64,000 nt of DNA from Malurus cyaneus samueli (GCA_009741485.1 CM019216.1:53206512-53270511); one strand, 5' to 3'; counted from the stretch's first letter, positions 37,477-50,814 are shown. A program made the numbers and translations. The notes: generated by a model not told the origin, from the letters alone.

Positions 37477-38974
37477 TCCCAAGATCACTCAGAAATTGCT
37501 GTGGAAATTGCTCATGTGCATAAGTGTTTCAGAACTGGGTTACAAAAAACAGTATTTTTAGCAATGAACAGCAATATGCTTGTTATACTTACTTAAACCT
37601 TGTGGATCGACAATGCCTGGCTGCAAATACAAGCAGTAAGAAAGTGGAAAGAATTGTAACACTTCTACTATTAGTCAGACCACTGAAGAGCAAAATGCAT
37701 CATGAATAATTAAAAAACACTGGAAATTAAATTAACCACCCTTTGCTGAAATTGCAGTCTGCTGTTGGAGATGGAAAATGATACATTACCAGAAATGGCC
37801 ACCCTTTCCATGTCTATTGCAGTTGACTCTTCAGCAGATTTGTAAATTCAATCTTCTTGTTTTCTCAAATGCAGTATGTCACTGCTGCAGGCTTCTGATC
37901 ACAGTAATGCCACTGTCCTGCTGGATGATGGCATCAGTCTCCCCAGGCCTCTGGGATCCTGTGGGCAGCTGACTTCAAGCCCATGCAAGTGTTTGACAAG
38001 CAGCACCATGCCCATAAGTGCAAAGCATGTGAAGAAGGAATCACAGATCTAAACAGTCAACTCAGCTTCATAAAGGAATACAAATCTTTTCCTTTGGCTC
38101 TCACTGACTTCATAAAGGCAGCGTTTCACCACCTCTCTGAATTTCAGTATCAGTTTTGTGTCTTGGAATGCTGGATGCAGCTCCACTGCAAGCAGGGGCT
38201 CTGTACAGTCATGCAGCTCCATACGTGGCATACTTGCCATGGCATATGGGGGCCTCACAAGGCAGAGCTTTCACAGAAACCTAGAGGGCTGGTGTAGGTC
38301 ACTTAAGTCCCAGAAAATTCATGGCTAGTGTTTTATGCAGAAGTCACATGTGTAGGAAAATGGATGAGCAGTTAAAGACTCAGGCTGACAGCCCCATGGA
38401 CTTGGGTCTTTTACGAGACAGGGAGGAGGTGCCTGCCTTGGTGTATGGCTGGGAGGTGGATTTAGCTGTGTGAATCAGATAAACAACAGTTTCCTCTGCT
38501 TTCATCCCTCAAAGTTTTAATTGTTATCAGTTTACAGATTCACCGTGTTTTGTGGTTCAATGTATTTTAGCTATTTTTAAAGTTGGTTTCTACATCTCCC
38601 TGTTGCTCTCCTCCTTAGCTCACCATGGGAGACAAAGCCCAAGTATTGAGGTCAAAAGCTGTTTACTCTGATCCAAATTCTGCTTTCAGGTCTGCCAGGA
38701 TAAAATTAGTAACTAATTTAAGCACGAGTGAAATCAGGACTGTTCTCTTGTCCTTTCTGTCCAAAGACAGGAGAGAAGTCCAGCAGCTCCCTGGGCTGTG
38801 TGAGCAGAAGCACATCCAGCAGATCAAGGGAAGTGACTTCTCTTTCCACTCAGCACTCCACAGACCATATGCAGAATACCACATCAATCTGAAAGTTCCC
38901 AATACTGGGAACGCATCAATAAACTCAAGAAATTTCAGCTGAGGGCTACCAATATGCACTTAACTTGTGAGTAG
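37477..38974. other. Non-coding, no feature recognised
   Basis: Only short overlapping frames (for example 37983-38297 plus), with no recognisable domain. Confidence 0.45.
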
Positions 38975-39045
38975 AAGCTGAGGGAGCTGGGTTTGCTCAG
39001 CCTGCAGAAGAGAGTTTCAGTGAGACCTGAGAGCAGCTCCCCATA
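38975..39045 (+). mobile_element. Short CR1 fragment (plus orientation)
   Basis: GCTGAGGGAGCTGGGTTTGC and TCAGCCTGCAGAAGAGAG match the CR1 ORF2 C-terminal coding block (the RELGLFSLEKRR-type region) on the plus strand. Only about 70 bp is recognisable. Confidence 0.65.
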
Positions 39046-39078
39046 CCTTCTGGTCTAATTTATGAGGCAAGGTATGGG
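39040..39078. repeat. Inverted repeat, 10-bp perfect arms, 19-nt loop
   Basis: CCCATACCTT (39040-39049) pairs with AAGGTATGGG (39069-39078). It lies at the end of the short CR1 fragment. Confidence 0.75.
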
Positions 39079-42000
39079 TGAGCAGGCTGCCCAGGGAACA
39101 GTGATCTGTGACAAAAATCTATGGACCCCAGCCATCTGACTTCCTGCCATCCTCGTGCCATTCCATTACTGGACAACATCAAGGGACCTGGCCTGCCACA
39201 GTGCTTGGATCTACTTGGCTCTCAGCAAGGAACATGTTTCTCACCCCTGCTCTGAAGAAAACATCACATTTCAAAAGTGTTCAAACAGCTCAGCATTTCT
39301 TTGACAGAAGGTGCCGTATTCACACCAAGTCTTTGTGATACTGGATTCATAGTGAGACAGAACAGGGGTGGGGGCTCTTCTGCTTTTTGCTTCACTCCAC
39401 AAAGTTCTAAAGGGCATGTTATAGTACCTTGAAATGCCAAACGGGGTATTTAATCTCAATCTGCATTTCAATGGCATTCTCGTTCCAGCATTATATTTAT
39501 AAAGTGGAAAATGAACTACAGCTGTAGAAATTACTTACTACTGCAACGGTACCTGTGACTTCCAGAAGGCAAGGGGGGCCTGGACCTGGAATAGGATGTC
39601 TCAATCACAGAGGAAGGTGATTTAGCTTGAAAAGTATAAGGTTAGAGCTGCCCTATACCACCACTCCGTGTTGTACTGGCAGTATAGAGCAGACACAAAC
39701 TCATCCTGGCCAGCCACAGTCTGGCTGTAACATGCAAGTACCCACCTCAGAATGTTCTGGCTCTGTTAGGACTTCGCACTTTCCACTCTTGGCCCATTCT
39801 TCTTCTTCATATATTTGTGTGCACTATTTAAAACATGGATGAGGGAGCAGTGTTCTGGCAGTGGCATTAGCAGGAGCTGTGTATTTTGGAATGTCTTCCC
39901 AGCACAGGCTAAACAGTGAAACCACTGAAATCCCAAACCAAGCTGACGACTTTTCATTTAATGAGGAATTTTTATCCCTGTCCCCAACATCTTGGAAATG
40001 ACAAGGAATGTAAAATTTTTTTTTCAGTGTAAGATACTAACTTTTGCAATGTTCTTTAGGAAAACATATTCTGATACTTCAGCGCTTTGAAAGCTTTATT
40101 GTTGGAGGTGGGGCAGAAAGAGCAAATACCGGCCTATGAATAATGTGTGGATTACAAAGAGGGAAAACACAAATTGGGTTAATTTTTTTTTCTTATCTCT
40201 AGCTCACTGCACTTTTGTCCTCTTTCCAGCTCAGCAGAACTTTCAGCCAGCTCAGATGTTTCCTCAGAGACCCATAAAAGCTCTACAGCCCAGAAAAAGC
40301 CTCATAAAATAAGTAAAACCTCCCAGTGTGAAGTTCTGCCTTTTTCCCACTCAGCAATTAACTCTTCTTCCCCTCACTTACATAGAAGTTAGCTTCCTAC
40401 ACACTGGATGCCAAGTTTTCTGCTGCTACTTTTTCGCACTAACTTCAAGAGAAGGACAAGGGATTTTTAAGTATCCTGCCTTTGGACTGTGCCGTGTTCT
40501 TGTCTTCTCCAGATCTTTCCTGGGACAGCTGCAATCTGCTGTGGGCCTGTCCCAATTTTCCTGGCCATTGAAGGACATTCAAATCCCTTTGCTTTCAACT
40601 GTTTCTCCTGTGGGAATATGTCTTAACCATACCTAAATATCTTCCTATCTCTTACTACCATCTATGCTACCAGTTTAGAAAGAAACACTCCGGCTACTGG
40701 AAGCAATGTTCTGATGAAGGTCTTGGTATTTGGCAGCTCTTTTGCCTTGTGTCAGGCACATAGAGAGGTTACAGCCAAACAAAGTCCATTGGTCTCAGAA
40801 AACTCCACATTTCCCCATGACGCAATCCCAGCACTGCCCTGGCTCACATCTCTCCATCTTTGTTGATGGCAGATCTTCAAAAGATCTCTTTTAACACCCA
40901 CACTCACCTTCTTAATTTGTATATTGCCCCTTTTATTTTCTGGATGATGAGAAATCACTTCTATCTTCCAGTTCCTTTTCCTGCAACTCTAGATCATAGT
41001 TACTTACTGTCTGAGCATGTTTGCTCAGAAACACTGGAAGCACAGTGCAGTTTGCTTTAAAGACCATTTGCAAGACGAAAATATCAAATGTTGGTGGTGG
41101 TGCCAACATTTATTATATGGAGTTTCCGCAGTAGCTGCTTCATGTGAAGTATTCATTGTATGGCATTGCAAACAGCATGTGATTGATTGACTGTCTGCTT
41201 TCAGGAACAGTGGAGTCTGTTCTGGAGCTGGCTCCCAGCCCCTCAGCAGCTGGCTAGCTTCTGGTTTTGTAGGGACAAACTGGATAAGCAAATTCATGTG
41301 GCTGCTTAAGGTCTACACAAAAAGCTGACAGCTCTGGAATACAGGTCGAAGCAAGCAGGACACATTCAGCTGTGGATGCACCATTCCTTGAGTGCTTCCT
41401 GGAATTCAAGAGCAGGTGAAGCTGTCCATGTCAACACAGCCATTAGCTAGAGCATTCGCTCATCAGGGGAGCCAGATGTAAACCTGGCACTGCTCTGTTG
41501 GCTTCTCTGTGGGTCCATTTCCTACTTAAGTGCAAGAATGGCAATTCATCTGAGATTTGACTGTTTTTGTCACACCATGTCTGCATGTTCTGGCATGTGT
41601 TATTTCCCATTAGATTCACTCAGATCTTGAAGGAGAACCACTTCCTAGTTCATTATAAAACACAAAGCGACACAACAGTACCCAAATAAACTTTTCTCAT
41701 AAACAGGGAAACACAGCAATAATAAGCAGGTAGAGAAAGACACATTAACTGAGTGACTAGAACAGATGCTTAGAATCTGTCAGGAAACCAGGAAATGGCA
41801 AACAGACCCTTATGTGGCACTGCTCATTCCTTCTAAAATATTAATTTCTTTATAGTCACTTCTGGCCTCAAAGTAATGAGCCTCTTAGGTGAAGCTCAAC
41901 AGACACATCTCTCTGATACACGGCATGAGTTTGTGGCCATAGCTGCTCTGCTTTCCTGCCAGCACTTGGGGGCAGATATTTCAGTGTGAGCCTGAACAAG

Positions 42001-43739
42001 AGCATTTAGTTTATTGCATCTGTAAACAGTTAGTTGTCCACTTTTATATACCAATTCAAATTCAAGATCCCTAAAAGTTCTTCTGCGGAGGCCAACAACT
42101 GAAGTGTGACTATAACTTGTCCCCAAGTACTGGGGCAACTAACTACTAATTAATGTCTTTTTACAGGAAAAGGGATTTTTCTCAGCTTTTCATAAGGCAG
42201 ATTTTGCGTTTTCAAGAAGTGAAAAACTTTTCAGCTGCCATCTAGGGAAGGAGGTGGAGGTTAATCATCTGCCCTGAAGCCTTGAGCTCCCTGTTGTTTC
42301 CTTGCAGCTGCTGGCAGCTGGCTAACAAACACCCTGATGAGCCAAATGAATGAGGAAGTTGCAATTCCAGCTGTTAGTTGAGACCCTGGAAAGGACTACA
42401 GACCCATGTGAGAGAAATGTGTGGAGTATGTACTCATGTGCCTTTTTACGAATTTTTTCAGGGTTGCTGACAACAGAAACAAAAGCTGGTTGAAAAGATG
42501 CAAGATTGAAAACAAGACCCCATACTGGGGGTCTTTTCCTATAACTGGGCTTCCTAAACAATGCACAGGTCTCTACAGAACAGTGAAACTTGGAGAAACC
42601 CATGACCAGATTTTGTCCCATGCTGAGAGGTCCCCAAGATATCTAAGCCCAGTCCTGTGAAGCATCAGGAGTCAGAGAGGATTCCAAAGAGTCCCTTTTA
42701 TATTTCTGTAATTGCATGAAGCAACATTAAGACAAGGGTAATATTTATGTGGCAATTTTCTTGCAGAGGAAAACCCTCAGAGATTGTTCCACTAACATTC
42801 TTGCAATCTTCTTTCCTGTTATTCTTTGGCAGGTTGAGAAGAAGGCCAAATCAGTATTTGTTTGGTGTACTGCACTTGAATGAAATGCAAAGTGTTTTAC
42901 ACCTCAGGTTTAGTTGCATGCAAGGGATGAAAAAGGGAAACTTGGCAAAGTCAGCAAAACCCTAAAGGGCAACTAGCCATCAGGCCTATTCTTGCTTCTT
43001 TTTTTCTGTTTGGAAAACAAATGTTGGTTTTGATGTGGCTGGTGGAAGATAACAGCTACGAAAAGTGAATGTACACCATGCTCCCCTCCACAATACCGGA
43101 GCCAACAAACAAAGCCTTGAAGGGAGAGAGGCAAATTAGGCAATCTCACTTTTTTTACACAACAGCTAGAAAAATATCAGCATTCTACACACTGCAGATA
43201 TCAACCCACAACCACAACATTTTTACCTCCCAAGTGATATGTTACAGGCTTATTTCAAGAAAATGTATTTCACAAGCCTGAACCTCTTCTTTGGAGCAAC
43301 AACCTCTCAGGTGAACAGAATGTTTGTAAAAATGAAAATTTGGATGACAAGAATGGAAACCTACACACCAGGATGATAGGAACACCCCTCAGCATGGAGA
43401 AACTAGACACCTGTCTTCAGCAGCTTGCTTTTGCCGACAGAGCAAAGGCCCCTGAACCAAGAACGTTTTCATTGGCAGACTGTGATTCATCCCTTTTTGC
43501 AAATGAAGTCAAGGCCTGAGAATCTCAGAAGTTTGAGGGGTCACAAAAAGTGCATCACATTTTGGTCACTCAGCTTAATTGACCTCAAGCTGTCCAGAGT
43601 AATTGGCAGTACCAAGGGAGGACATTCAGCCTCTTGAGAGTGCTGTAGAGGGGACCAGTGAAAGATTTCCAAATGTTTTCGGAATTTTCCAAGTGGTAAG
43701 CATCGTAACTCTTCTAATACCTACTTAACCCAGCTGTTA
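39079..43739. other. Non-coding, no feature recognised
   Basis: About 4.7 kb with no supported exon, RNA gene or repeat family. Confidence 0.45.
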
Positions 43740-43766
43740 AAAACATCAGCATATCACTGATGTTTT
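43740..43766. repeat. Inverted repeat, 10-bp perfect arms, 7-nt loop
   Basis: AAAACATCAG (43740-43749) pairs with CTGATGTTTT (43757-43766) around CATATCA. Confidence 0.75.
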
Positions 43767-46248
43767 AAAACTCGCTAAGAATTTGCTACATAATACCATG
43801 TGTTGTTCATCTGCTATGTCCTTTAGTGCCATACATTTTTATCATTGATGCAGCTCAAACAATCCATATCATGCATTTTGTCCCTACATATTATATGGCT
43901 GCTCTTTGAAGCAATTCTGTTTTCAGTGCAGGTTACTCAAATGTGATGCAATATATTGATTGATTTGATTTATATTATAATATACTGCATAATAAACACA
44001 AGAATTCACTAACTGTATAATAAATGTCATTTCAGTTACTCTTAGCAACATTTTTTCTGGTTCCTGAACCTTTAAGCTTATAAAGAAAAACAGTCTAAGC
44101 AGATTTCTCAACACATGATTCCAGAATATTTTTCAGAAGAAAATTTCAAAAGGAAAAAAACAAAGCAGAGTTTTTTTTTTTTGCTATAGAAGACTTTGAA
44201 GTGTATTTCTAGTATGGGAGCTGAAAATCCAGGAAAATAATATAACCTTAAAATGTAAAATAAGATCTGCAGCAGTAAAGGTAACTGGGTAATGGTTGGT
44301 CAGCCCTGACCTAACCTAGACCATTTCTGTCCAAAGAGAAAGCAGAAAAGCTAGGACTCGCCACCTTAGCCATTAGAGGAAGATTCCCATCATCTTGAAA
44401 GTCATGCCATGTTTGTTGGCAAGGTCAACTTTGAGCATTTGCAGACTGAGGAGTAGCAGAGTACCTGGCAGGAGAGCAAAGGGGGCTGCAGTGTCACTGC
44501 TGATGCAGTGCAGTGGACAGGGCCATCAGTGTGCAGTTTTGTGCAAGGTAAGGTTTCAGAGCAGGAGAGTACCAAGAAAAAAAGAGTAGATGTAATAATA
44601 ACCCAGAGTGCAACTTGGAAGGAATGGATAAGTCCTCATTCTGATTGGTTACTTCTCTGTTTTGTTTAGGTTGCACTTTCTAAAGCTGGTGTTGACAATG
44701 CTATTCATTTTGTAGGTTTTGTTTTTTCTCACATTCAGGGAGAGGAAATTGCAATATACCCAGATCTTGGAACAATTTTCTCTTGTTTATTCACTGCTGA
44801 TTAGCAGTATAAACTAAACAGACCTCAGATGACTTGTATTTACATACTCTGCTGTTTTGGTAGAGAACACAAAAATATGCACTGTATCTGCTCTGGGCAG
44901 CCTCTCCTGAGTGTGCTCTTGCCTTTAAGCAGCTCTGTCTGTATGGGTCACCATGGCACAGGTTTGGGCTCTCACCCTGCCCTTCCCTGGGGGAAGGGAC
45001 CCCCAAGGATGTCTGGGCATGAGTGGTGCAGCTCTGCAGATGGCCTCTGCCTTTCTCAAGGCTGTTCCAACCAAAGAGCAGGGCAGCAGGAGCAGTCTGA
45101 GGAGCCGTTTGTTTCGAGCAGCTCCTTCCCTCCCCTCCCCTCCAAAGCTGATCTATAAACACCGACCTTCCAAGGCTGCCCAAAATGATCCTCATCATCC
45201 AGTGCAATGGCATGCACAGTATGGGAGAAGGAGGTGACTCCCTGGAGGCTGACTCCAACTCATGAGCTTGCCCCAAGCAAGACTGCAGCACAAGCATTCC
45301 TGCTGTGTAGGGACACCCACGGGCTCACACAGGAGTTTTACAGCCTGAACCACACAAGACAAGGGCCAGCATGAAGACAGATGCTGAGTGAGAGGAAAAG
45401 ATCCAATCCCAGGTTTTTGCGTGTGTTTTATTGCCCTGTTTTATTCCCTCATGATGCTACTGAACAGAGAGAAGGGGGAAATGCTATCACTGAATGTTTG
45501 GGGTTTGTGGATTAACATCAACTATGTTTATGCAGGACAGAAATGTGTGGATAAGGCAGGTTAAACATCTGCTAGAAGATACTGAGTGACAATGGGACAA
45601 TACAGTCATGCTTATGGGTCCCAGGGAGGAAAACCAACCTCTGAGTGATCCATTGTGAAATATTTTTGGATATACCTTACTTTCAAGACTTTCAGGTGCT
45701 TCACTCAGCTCCAAGAAAGAATGTCCAATTACTAAAGGAGGAACGTCAATGAAAGGGAAAAATAGAGGTTAATGATGGAGAATCAACAAAAGCTTCTGGG
45801 ATTTTATCAGTCAATATTTTTAATGATGAAGAAGATCTTCACATAGCAAAGACCTTCAGAATGATGGAAGTGTGGAAAGCAATTAGGTGGGCAGAAACAC
45901 TATTTCAGTTATATTCAAGAAGAGTTTGAAAGACTCCTGAAAATCATGGGCAATGCTTTTATTCCTACTGCAAGATAAACTGGTTCTTGTTGCCCACAGT
46001 ATTCCTGAGAAAATCACAGTGCTGCAACCACCTGTCAAAGCCCAGTAGGATCACAGTGTATTTGTACCTGTTTCAACTTAAAACCTTCCAAAGCTTCAGA
46101 CAGAACAGGATGCCTTGTGAGGGACGGACTTCTTCCTCAATATTTTCCCTAAAACATGAGAATGGCCTTTGCTGCTCCTGAACCGAAACTGTGCCTCATC
46201 AAAAAATTTTCTCACAGTGTGTACGAAATTATGAATGTACACAGAACA
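43767..46248. other. Non-coding, no feature recognised
   Basis: Includes a T12 run near 44171 and a GC-richer patch at about 44930-45240 whose long minus frame (44791-45297) has no recognisable domain. Confidence 0.45.
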
Positions 46249-46505
46249 GAATCACAGAATACGTTGAGTTTGAAGGGACCCATCAGAATCATTGAATCCA
46301 GCTCCTGGCCCTGCACAGGGCCATCCCCAAGAGTCACACCCTGTGCTTGAGAGCATTGTCCAAACACTTCTTGAACTCTGTCAGGCTGGTGCTGTGACCA
46401 GTGCCCTGGGGAGCCTGTTCCAGTGCCTAACTACCCTCTGGGTGAAAAACATTATCCTTGATATCCAACTTAAACCTCCACTCCTGACAGTCATTCCCTG
46501 CAGCA
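46249..46505 (-). mobile_element. CR1 LINE 3' end (minus orientation)
   Basis: GAATCACAGAATACGTTGAG, TTTGAAGGGACCCATCAGAA, CAGCTCCTGGCCCTGCACAG, GTCCAAACACTTCTTGAACT and CTGGGGAGCCTGTTCCAGTG are the reverse-complement CR1 3' UTR, close to the copies at 22634 and 37018. Confidence 0.92.
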
Positions 46506-46768
46506 TGGACCTGCTGTAAGGCCTGGCCAAACAGTATCTCCTGCCATCTAGAGGCTTCCTGCAAAACCATGAGGGTATTGCCCACAGTCAGCGTGATCTG
46601 ATCCTCAGGCTCAGTTGAGACCTTCCACAAGTCACATCTGGAAAGCATGTGCAGGAACTCTTCACAGTAAGAAACCAAGGTCAGAAATTCTTCATGGGAG
46701 TCTAGGAGAATACACTCCTTCCCTGCTCTTGCCCTCAGAGCATTCCTCACTTCCTCACAAATGATCAT
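46427..46768 (-). other. Orphan open reading frame, 113 codons, unassigned (C-terminal part in CR1)
   Basis: A minus-strand frame starts at an ATG at 46766-46768 and runs about 85 codons through sequence that is not CR1 before entering the CR1 copy at about 46505. The upstream part looks protein-like and rich in E, L and C (for example DSHEEFLTLVSYCEEFLHML near residues 23-42), with stops in the same frame just upstream. I recognise no family. Possibilities are a fragment of a retroviral or host pseudogene, or chance. It is bracketed by a minus CR1 on one side and a plus CR1 on the other. Confidence 0.2.
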
Positions 46769-46892
46769 GTTTTATTTGGGGAGCCAGCTCACAACTTCTA
46801 TTTAGAAAAAAATAAAAAGGCTTTTTAATTTTTTTTTTTTATTGAACATTTTTTTTTGTTTCCAAACAAGGTGATCCTTCCCCTTTATTCAG

Positions 46893-47376
46893 TGTTCCAC
46901 ACCTGGAGTCCTCAGTGTTCAGATACGGGTTCTCCCATACAAGACAGATATGGACATAACGGAGAGAATCCAATGAAGGGCCATGAAAGTGATGAGGGAA
47001 CAGGAGCACTACTGATATAATGAAAGGCTGGGAGACCTTTTCAGTCTGGAGAAGAGGAAGCTCAGGGGAATCACATCCCTGATGTGCAGAGTAAAAAAGA
47101 TGGATCCGGGTTCTTCTCAGTGGTGAACAGTGACAGACAGAAACCAATGGGCACAAACTCAAATACAGGAAAATCCATTTAAACAAACAAAAAAAATTAT
47201 CGTGGGATGGTGGTTGAACACTGATGAAGGTTGCAGAAAAACTATGGAGTTTCCATCATCAGAAATCTTTAAAATGCAAGAGGACATGGTCTTGCTGTAG
47301 CTGACCTGTCTTTCAGCAGGATTGGACTAGATGTTCCTCAGTGGTGCCTTCCCACCTCAGTCATTCCGTGAATCTA
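46893..47376 (+). mobile_element. CR1 LINE 3' portion (plus orientation)
   Basis: CATACAAGACAGATATGGAC, GAGAGAATCCAATGAAGGGC, TCTGGAGAAGAGGAAGCTCA, AATGGGCACAAACTCAAATA, ATTGGACTAGATGTTCCTCA and the tail CAGTCATTCCGTGAATCT follow CR1 order in the sense direction. It is 5' truncated, with small deletions. Confidence 0.92.
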
Positions 47377-50289
47377 TTTTTGTCCAATAAATAAATCCAC
47401 TGTGGAAAATGTCTGGAGATTGGACTTGGTTGTTTGTGAAATTTTGGTTCTGGTTTTGTCTGGCTGCATAGTGCTTGGAATCACTCACAGACTTGTACGT
47501 TTCTTCAGGTAGGGAGAACCCTTGAAAATCAGGTCCAACACACTTGGACCTAAAGCAAGGCCAACATCAGAGTTAGATCAGGTTACTCATGGCCCTATCC
47601 AGGCCAATTATGAGCACTTTAAGGGATGGAGTTTTTCCTGCCTCTCTGGGCTGTGGTCCCTGTACTTGATCAGTTTGATGACACATAGATTATTACAATA
47701 TTTCTTGGAAATTCTCATGTTGCAGTCTGTGTCCACTGCCCTTCAGCCCTTCAGTGCGTGTGTTGCTCAGAAAACTGTGGGTCCATCTTCTCTATGGTTC
47801 CCATTAGGCCATTTGAGGTACCAATTATATCCATCACCACCAGCCAGACCTTCCCAAGTCTGAACAAGCCTAGTGCTCAGCCTGTCCCTGTATGTTGTGT
47901 GCACCAGTCCCTCAACCATGGTAGTCCCCCTCTCACTGATGTCCTCCAGCTTATACTGGAGGGCAGAAGATACTCCACGTGCAGACTCTCCTCTGCTGAA
48001 GAGAGAAGTACATCTGAGCCCACCGACACTGACTGTGTCTTTTGCTAACACAGCTTGGTCTGTGGCTCAGCTTCACTCATAATGTGCTCCCTTGGCATGT
48101 GCTGTGTGGAGGTTCTCCAGCTTTTCTCGTGCTGCTCAGATCACGTTTAGATCTGGGTGACACTGAACTGAGGAGTTATTGTATCTGATGATACCTGAGG
48201 ACCTGGCTGTTGCCTTTGACACATGACTTGCCAGTGTTGACACCAGGATTGTTGCACTCAGCTACAATTCTGGTGTTATTCTCCTCCGAGTGCTCATTCT
48301 CACCAGGGTCATACATTTCCCTGAGTGTTGTGGTGCAGCTGGCACACTGATGTGGCACAAGTCTTGTATGAGTGCTTCCTGCTTTATGGGACACACAAGC
48401 ATGATGAGAAAGGGAGCAGCAGCACAAGGCATGGCTTTGTTTTCAAATGTTACCAGCTAAGGGCCTGAGGCAGGCTGGCAGGGCTCTATGGGTGGGACTT
48501 TTTAAACATCCATGGATGCCAGTTTTTGTCTTAGGAAGCAGAGCTGGGCTACTGCCACATTGACCTCATTCCCTTCTGCAGGTGCCTCTTTTCTGTCAGA
48601 GGAAGACAGCTCTTCACTTGAATAACATCTATCTGCCTGGTGAGAAAAGAGGACGGGTTCTGCGGACAGAAAACTGTACAGTTCCTTGTAGAGAAGAACT
48701 GCAAGCATCATTTCACATTGTTCAGAGGGTTGGGTTACCTCCCACAAAGGCCTTCTATTATCTTTCCAAGTGACACTCAGTGCTTCCTCCATCACCAAAG
48801 TGTTTCTCTGTTCACATGCTGAGTCCACATGCAGGGCTTTGGCTGCTCCTGAGAACCCTTGGCATTTGTCACATGTTGGCAATTGTTCCTGCTGCCTTTG
48901 AGGCAGAAATCCCAATTCTCACAAAAATAGGGCACACTGATCAGAGATTAGCATCTGGAACTGACCAGGCCAGACAATGCTTTGAGCAGCTTGCTTGTCT
49001 TTTCCTCCCCACCCCTTCCTCTGTTGTGTTTTTATCCCTTTCTTTTCCAACTCTGTACAATTCCCCACCAGGCAGTGCCCTGGCATCCCTCCATCCCTGA
49101 GAGACTTAGACCGGAGGCGATGCAGGCCCAGGCTGTGTGAATTTTCTCTCTGTGGGGATCCTCCTTCTCCTCCATCCTGTTCCCCCAAGGTCACTTAGAC
49201 AAGAAAGCAGGGGTGGTGCAACACCCCTCAGAGCCTCTGAAGGGACATGGCATTCTCTGAGCTGGCGCCAAGGGCTTGAAAACCAGATGCAGATGTGGCG
49301 TTGCAATAAGAGGGGCATGGGAGGAGAGCTGAGAGAGAAAAATTCCTCTCCCATGAGCACCATCTGAAGTTGTATGACACTCCCTGATACGCAGGGCAGC
49401 CACAAAGCTGTACAGATACTTCACTGGAGAGGTAGTTTAGTTCCCAAGAAGGTGTGCTGCTTTTCCTCTGGTGGCATGACAGAACCATGTGTGTCACAGC
49501 AACAGCAGGGAAGTGGGGAAGGAAAAGGGAGGGCAGCCCATTGTTCAGGACACTGACAAGGGATGGTCTGGATGGGGCATGGCTTTTCCTGACCACACGG
49601 CTTTCAGTCACCTCTGTAACCCCACCACTCCTCAGATGAAGTTCCAGAAACTACCTGGTATCACAATGATATGTTTACCCTACACATGGGGCATAGGATG
49701 CAAATGTGTCAATCAGATCACCAATCTACAATGTGTCAATCTACAGCACAGAGGACTGACCCAGAACTCACAGCGAAGGCAACAGACTGCACACCATTGC
49801 ACTTCATGTGTTTCCCTGCTGCGCCCTACTGCTGACTCTGCCCTGGCTGGTTTAGCCTCAGAGAAGATTTACACTGGAGGGGAAGAGTGCACAATGCCCT
49901 CCACCACCGCCCCAGCACCTCCCACTTTCTCCTCAGCTGAGTAGCATTATGGTCTTCACCCATAATGACATCTCTGAATGGGACTGTCCAACCCCAAAGG
50001 TATTTCCAGCAGGGAATGAAGGAACCATGCCTTTGTGGATGAATAAATCAAAAATTACCTGTGTTCTCTGAAGGTAAAATGCAGCTTTTCTGTAAAGCTG
50101 CTCTCTGGACAGTCATGCCAGCCTGTCCCACAAGGACAAACACATGGGACTTTTCCTTTCCCTTTACTAAACTGTATGAATTCCTTGATATCTTATTTCT
50201 CCAGCCTTTAAAAGCCTCTCTTTTGATCAGCTCTCAGCACACAAACCACTCCCCAGCCCCAGTTCGGTATCAGTGGCAATCATGTTGAT
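47377..50289. other. Non-coding; several unassigned minus-strand open frames
   Basis: Frames at 47767-48051, 48502-48915, 48919-49194 and 49228-49611 share one minus reading frame but are split by stops, and none has a recognisable domain. No repeat tail or splice pattern ties them together. Confidence 0.35.
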
Positions 50290-50700
50290 GGTGCACTCCA
50301 TCCATGCGCTTCATCCCATTGTACAGATCATTAGATTCCACTGGCCCCTGAGGGTGGCACTTGCAACCAGCTGTCATTTGGACTTTGCATTATTTTTGAT
50401 CACAATCCTTCAAGCCTCACAACATGGTTAGTTTCACATCCACCTTAAGGACCAACTCTCTTCTCCAAGCCATATTCCACCAGTTTTGCTACAAATGGTC
50501 AGTGGGAGACCATGTCAAGCACTTTACAAAAGCCAAAGTCAATGACATTCCTTTTTCTCCTCTGCCCACAGAGGCAGTCATTTCAACTAAGAATATGATC
50601 AGGCTGGTCAGGAATGATTTGCCCTTGGTAACTCCACACTGTCTGTTAACCATTTTCAGAAGGGAACAACACATTCACATGCTTCCAGTCCCTTATAAAA
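50290..50700 (-). mobile_element. Old CR1 ORF2 fragment (minus orientation)
   Basis: In reverse complement the sequence follows the CR1 ORF2 region: GTGCACTCCATCC...GTACAGATCATTAG, then CATATTCCACCAGTTTTGCT, GGGAGACCATGTCAAGCACT, ACAAAAGCCAAAGTCAATGA and CAGGCTGGTCAGGAATGATT. The block around 50505-50550 corresponds to the reverse-transcriptase YLDFSKAFDTVSH region, now frameshifted. It is an ancient, inactive copy. Confidence 0.75.
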
Positions 50701-50814
50701 GATGACACTTGCTCCTGTTCCAAGGACTTTTCAAAAGCTAACAATTTGTCACGTAGATTACTTGACACAGATGACCAGAAAGGATGAAATAGAAATGGAA
50801 CCATGTATCATAGG

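Noticed and set aside
44791..45297. 168-codon minus-strand frame
   Set aside because: GC-rich patch with competing plus frames across the same bases; no family resemblance.
49489..49944. 151-codon plus-strand frame
   Set aside because: Overlaps minus frames of similar length; no domain recognisable.
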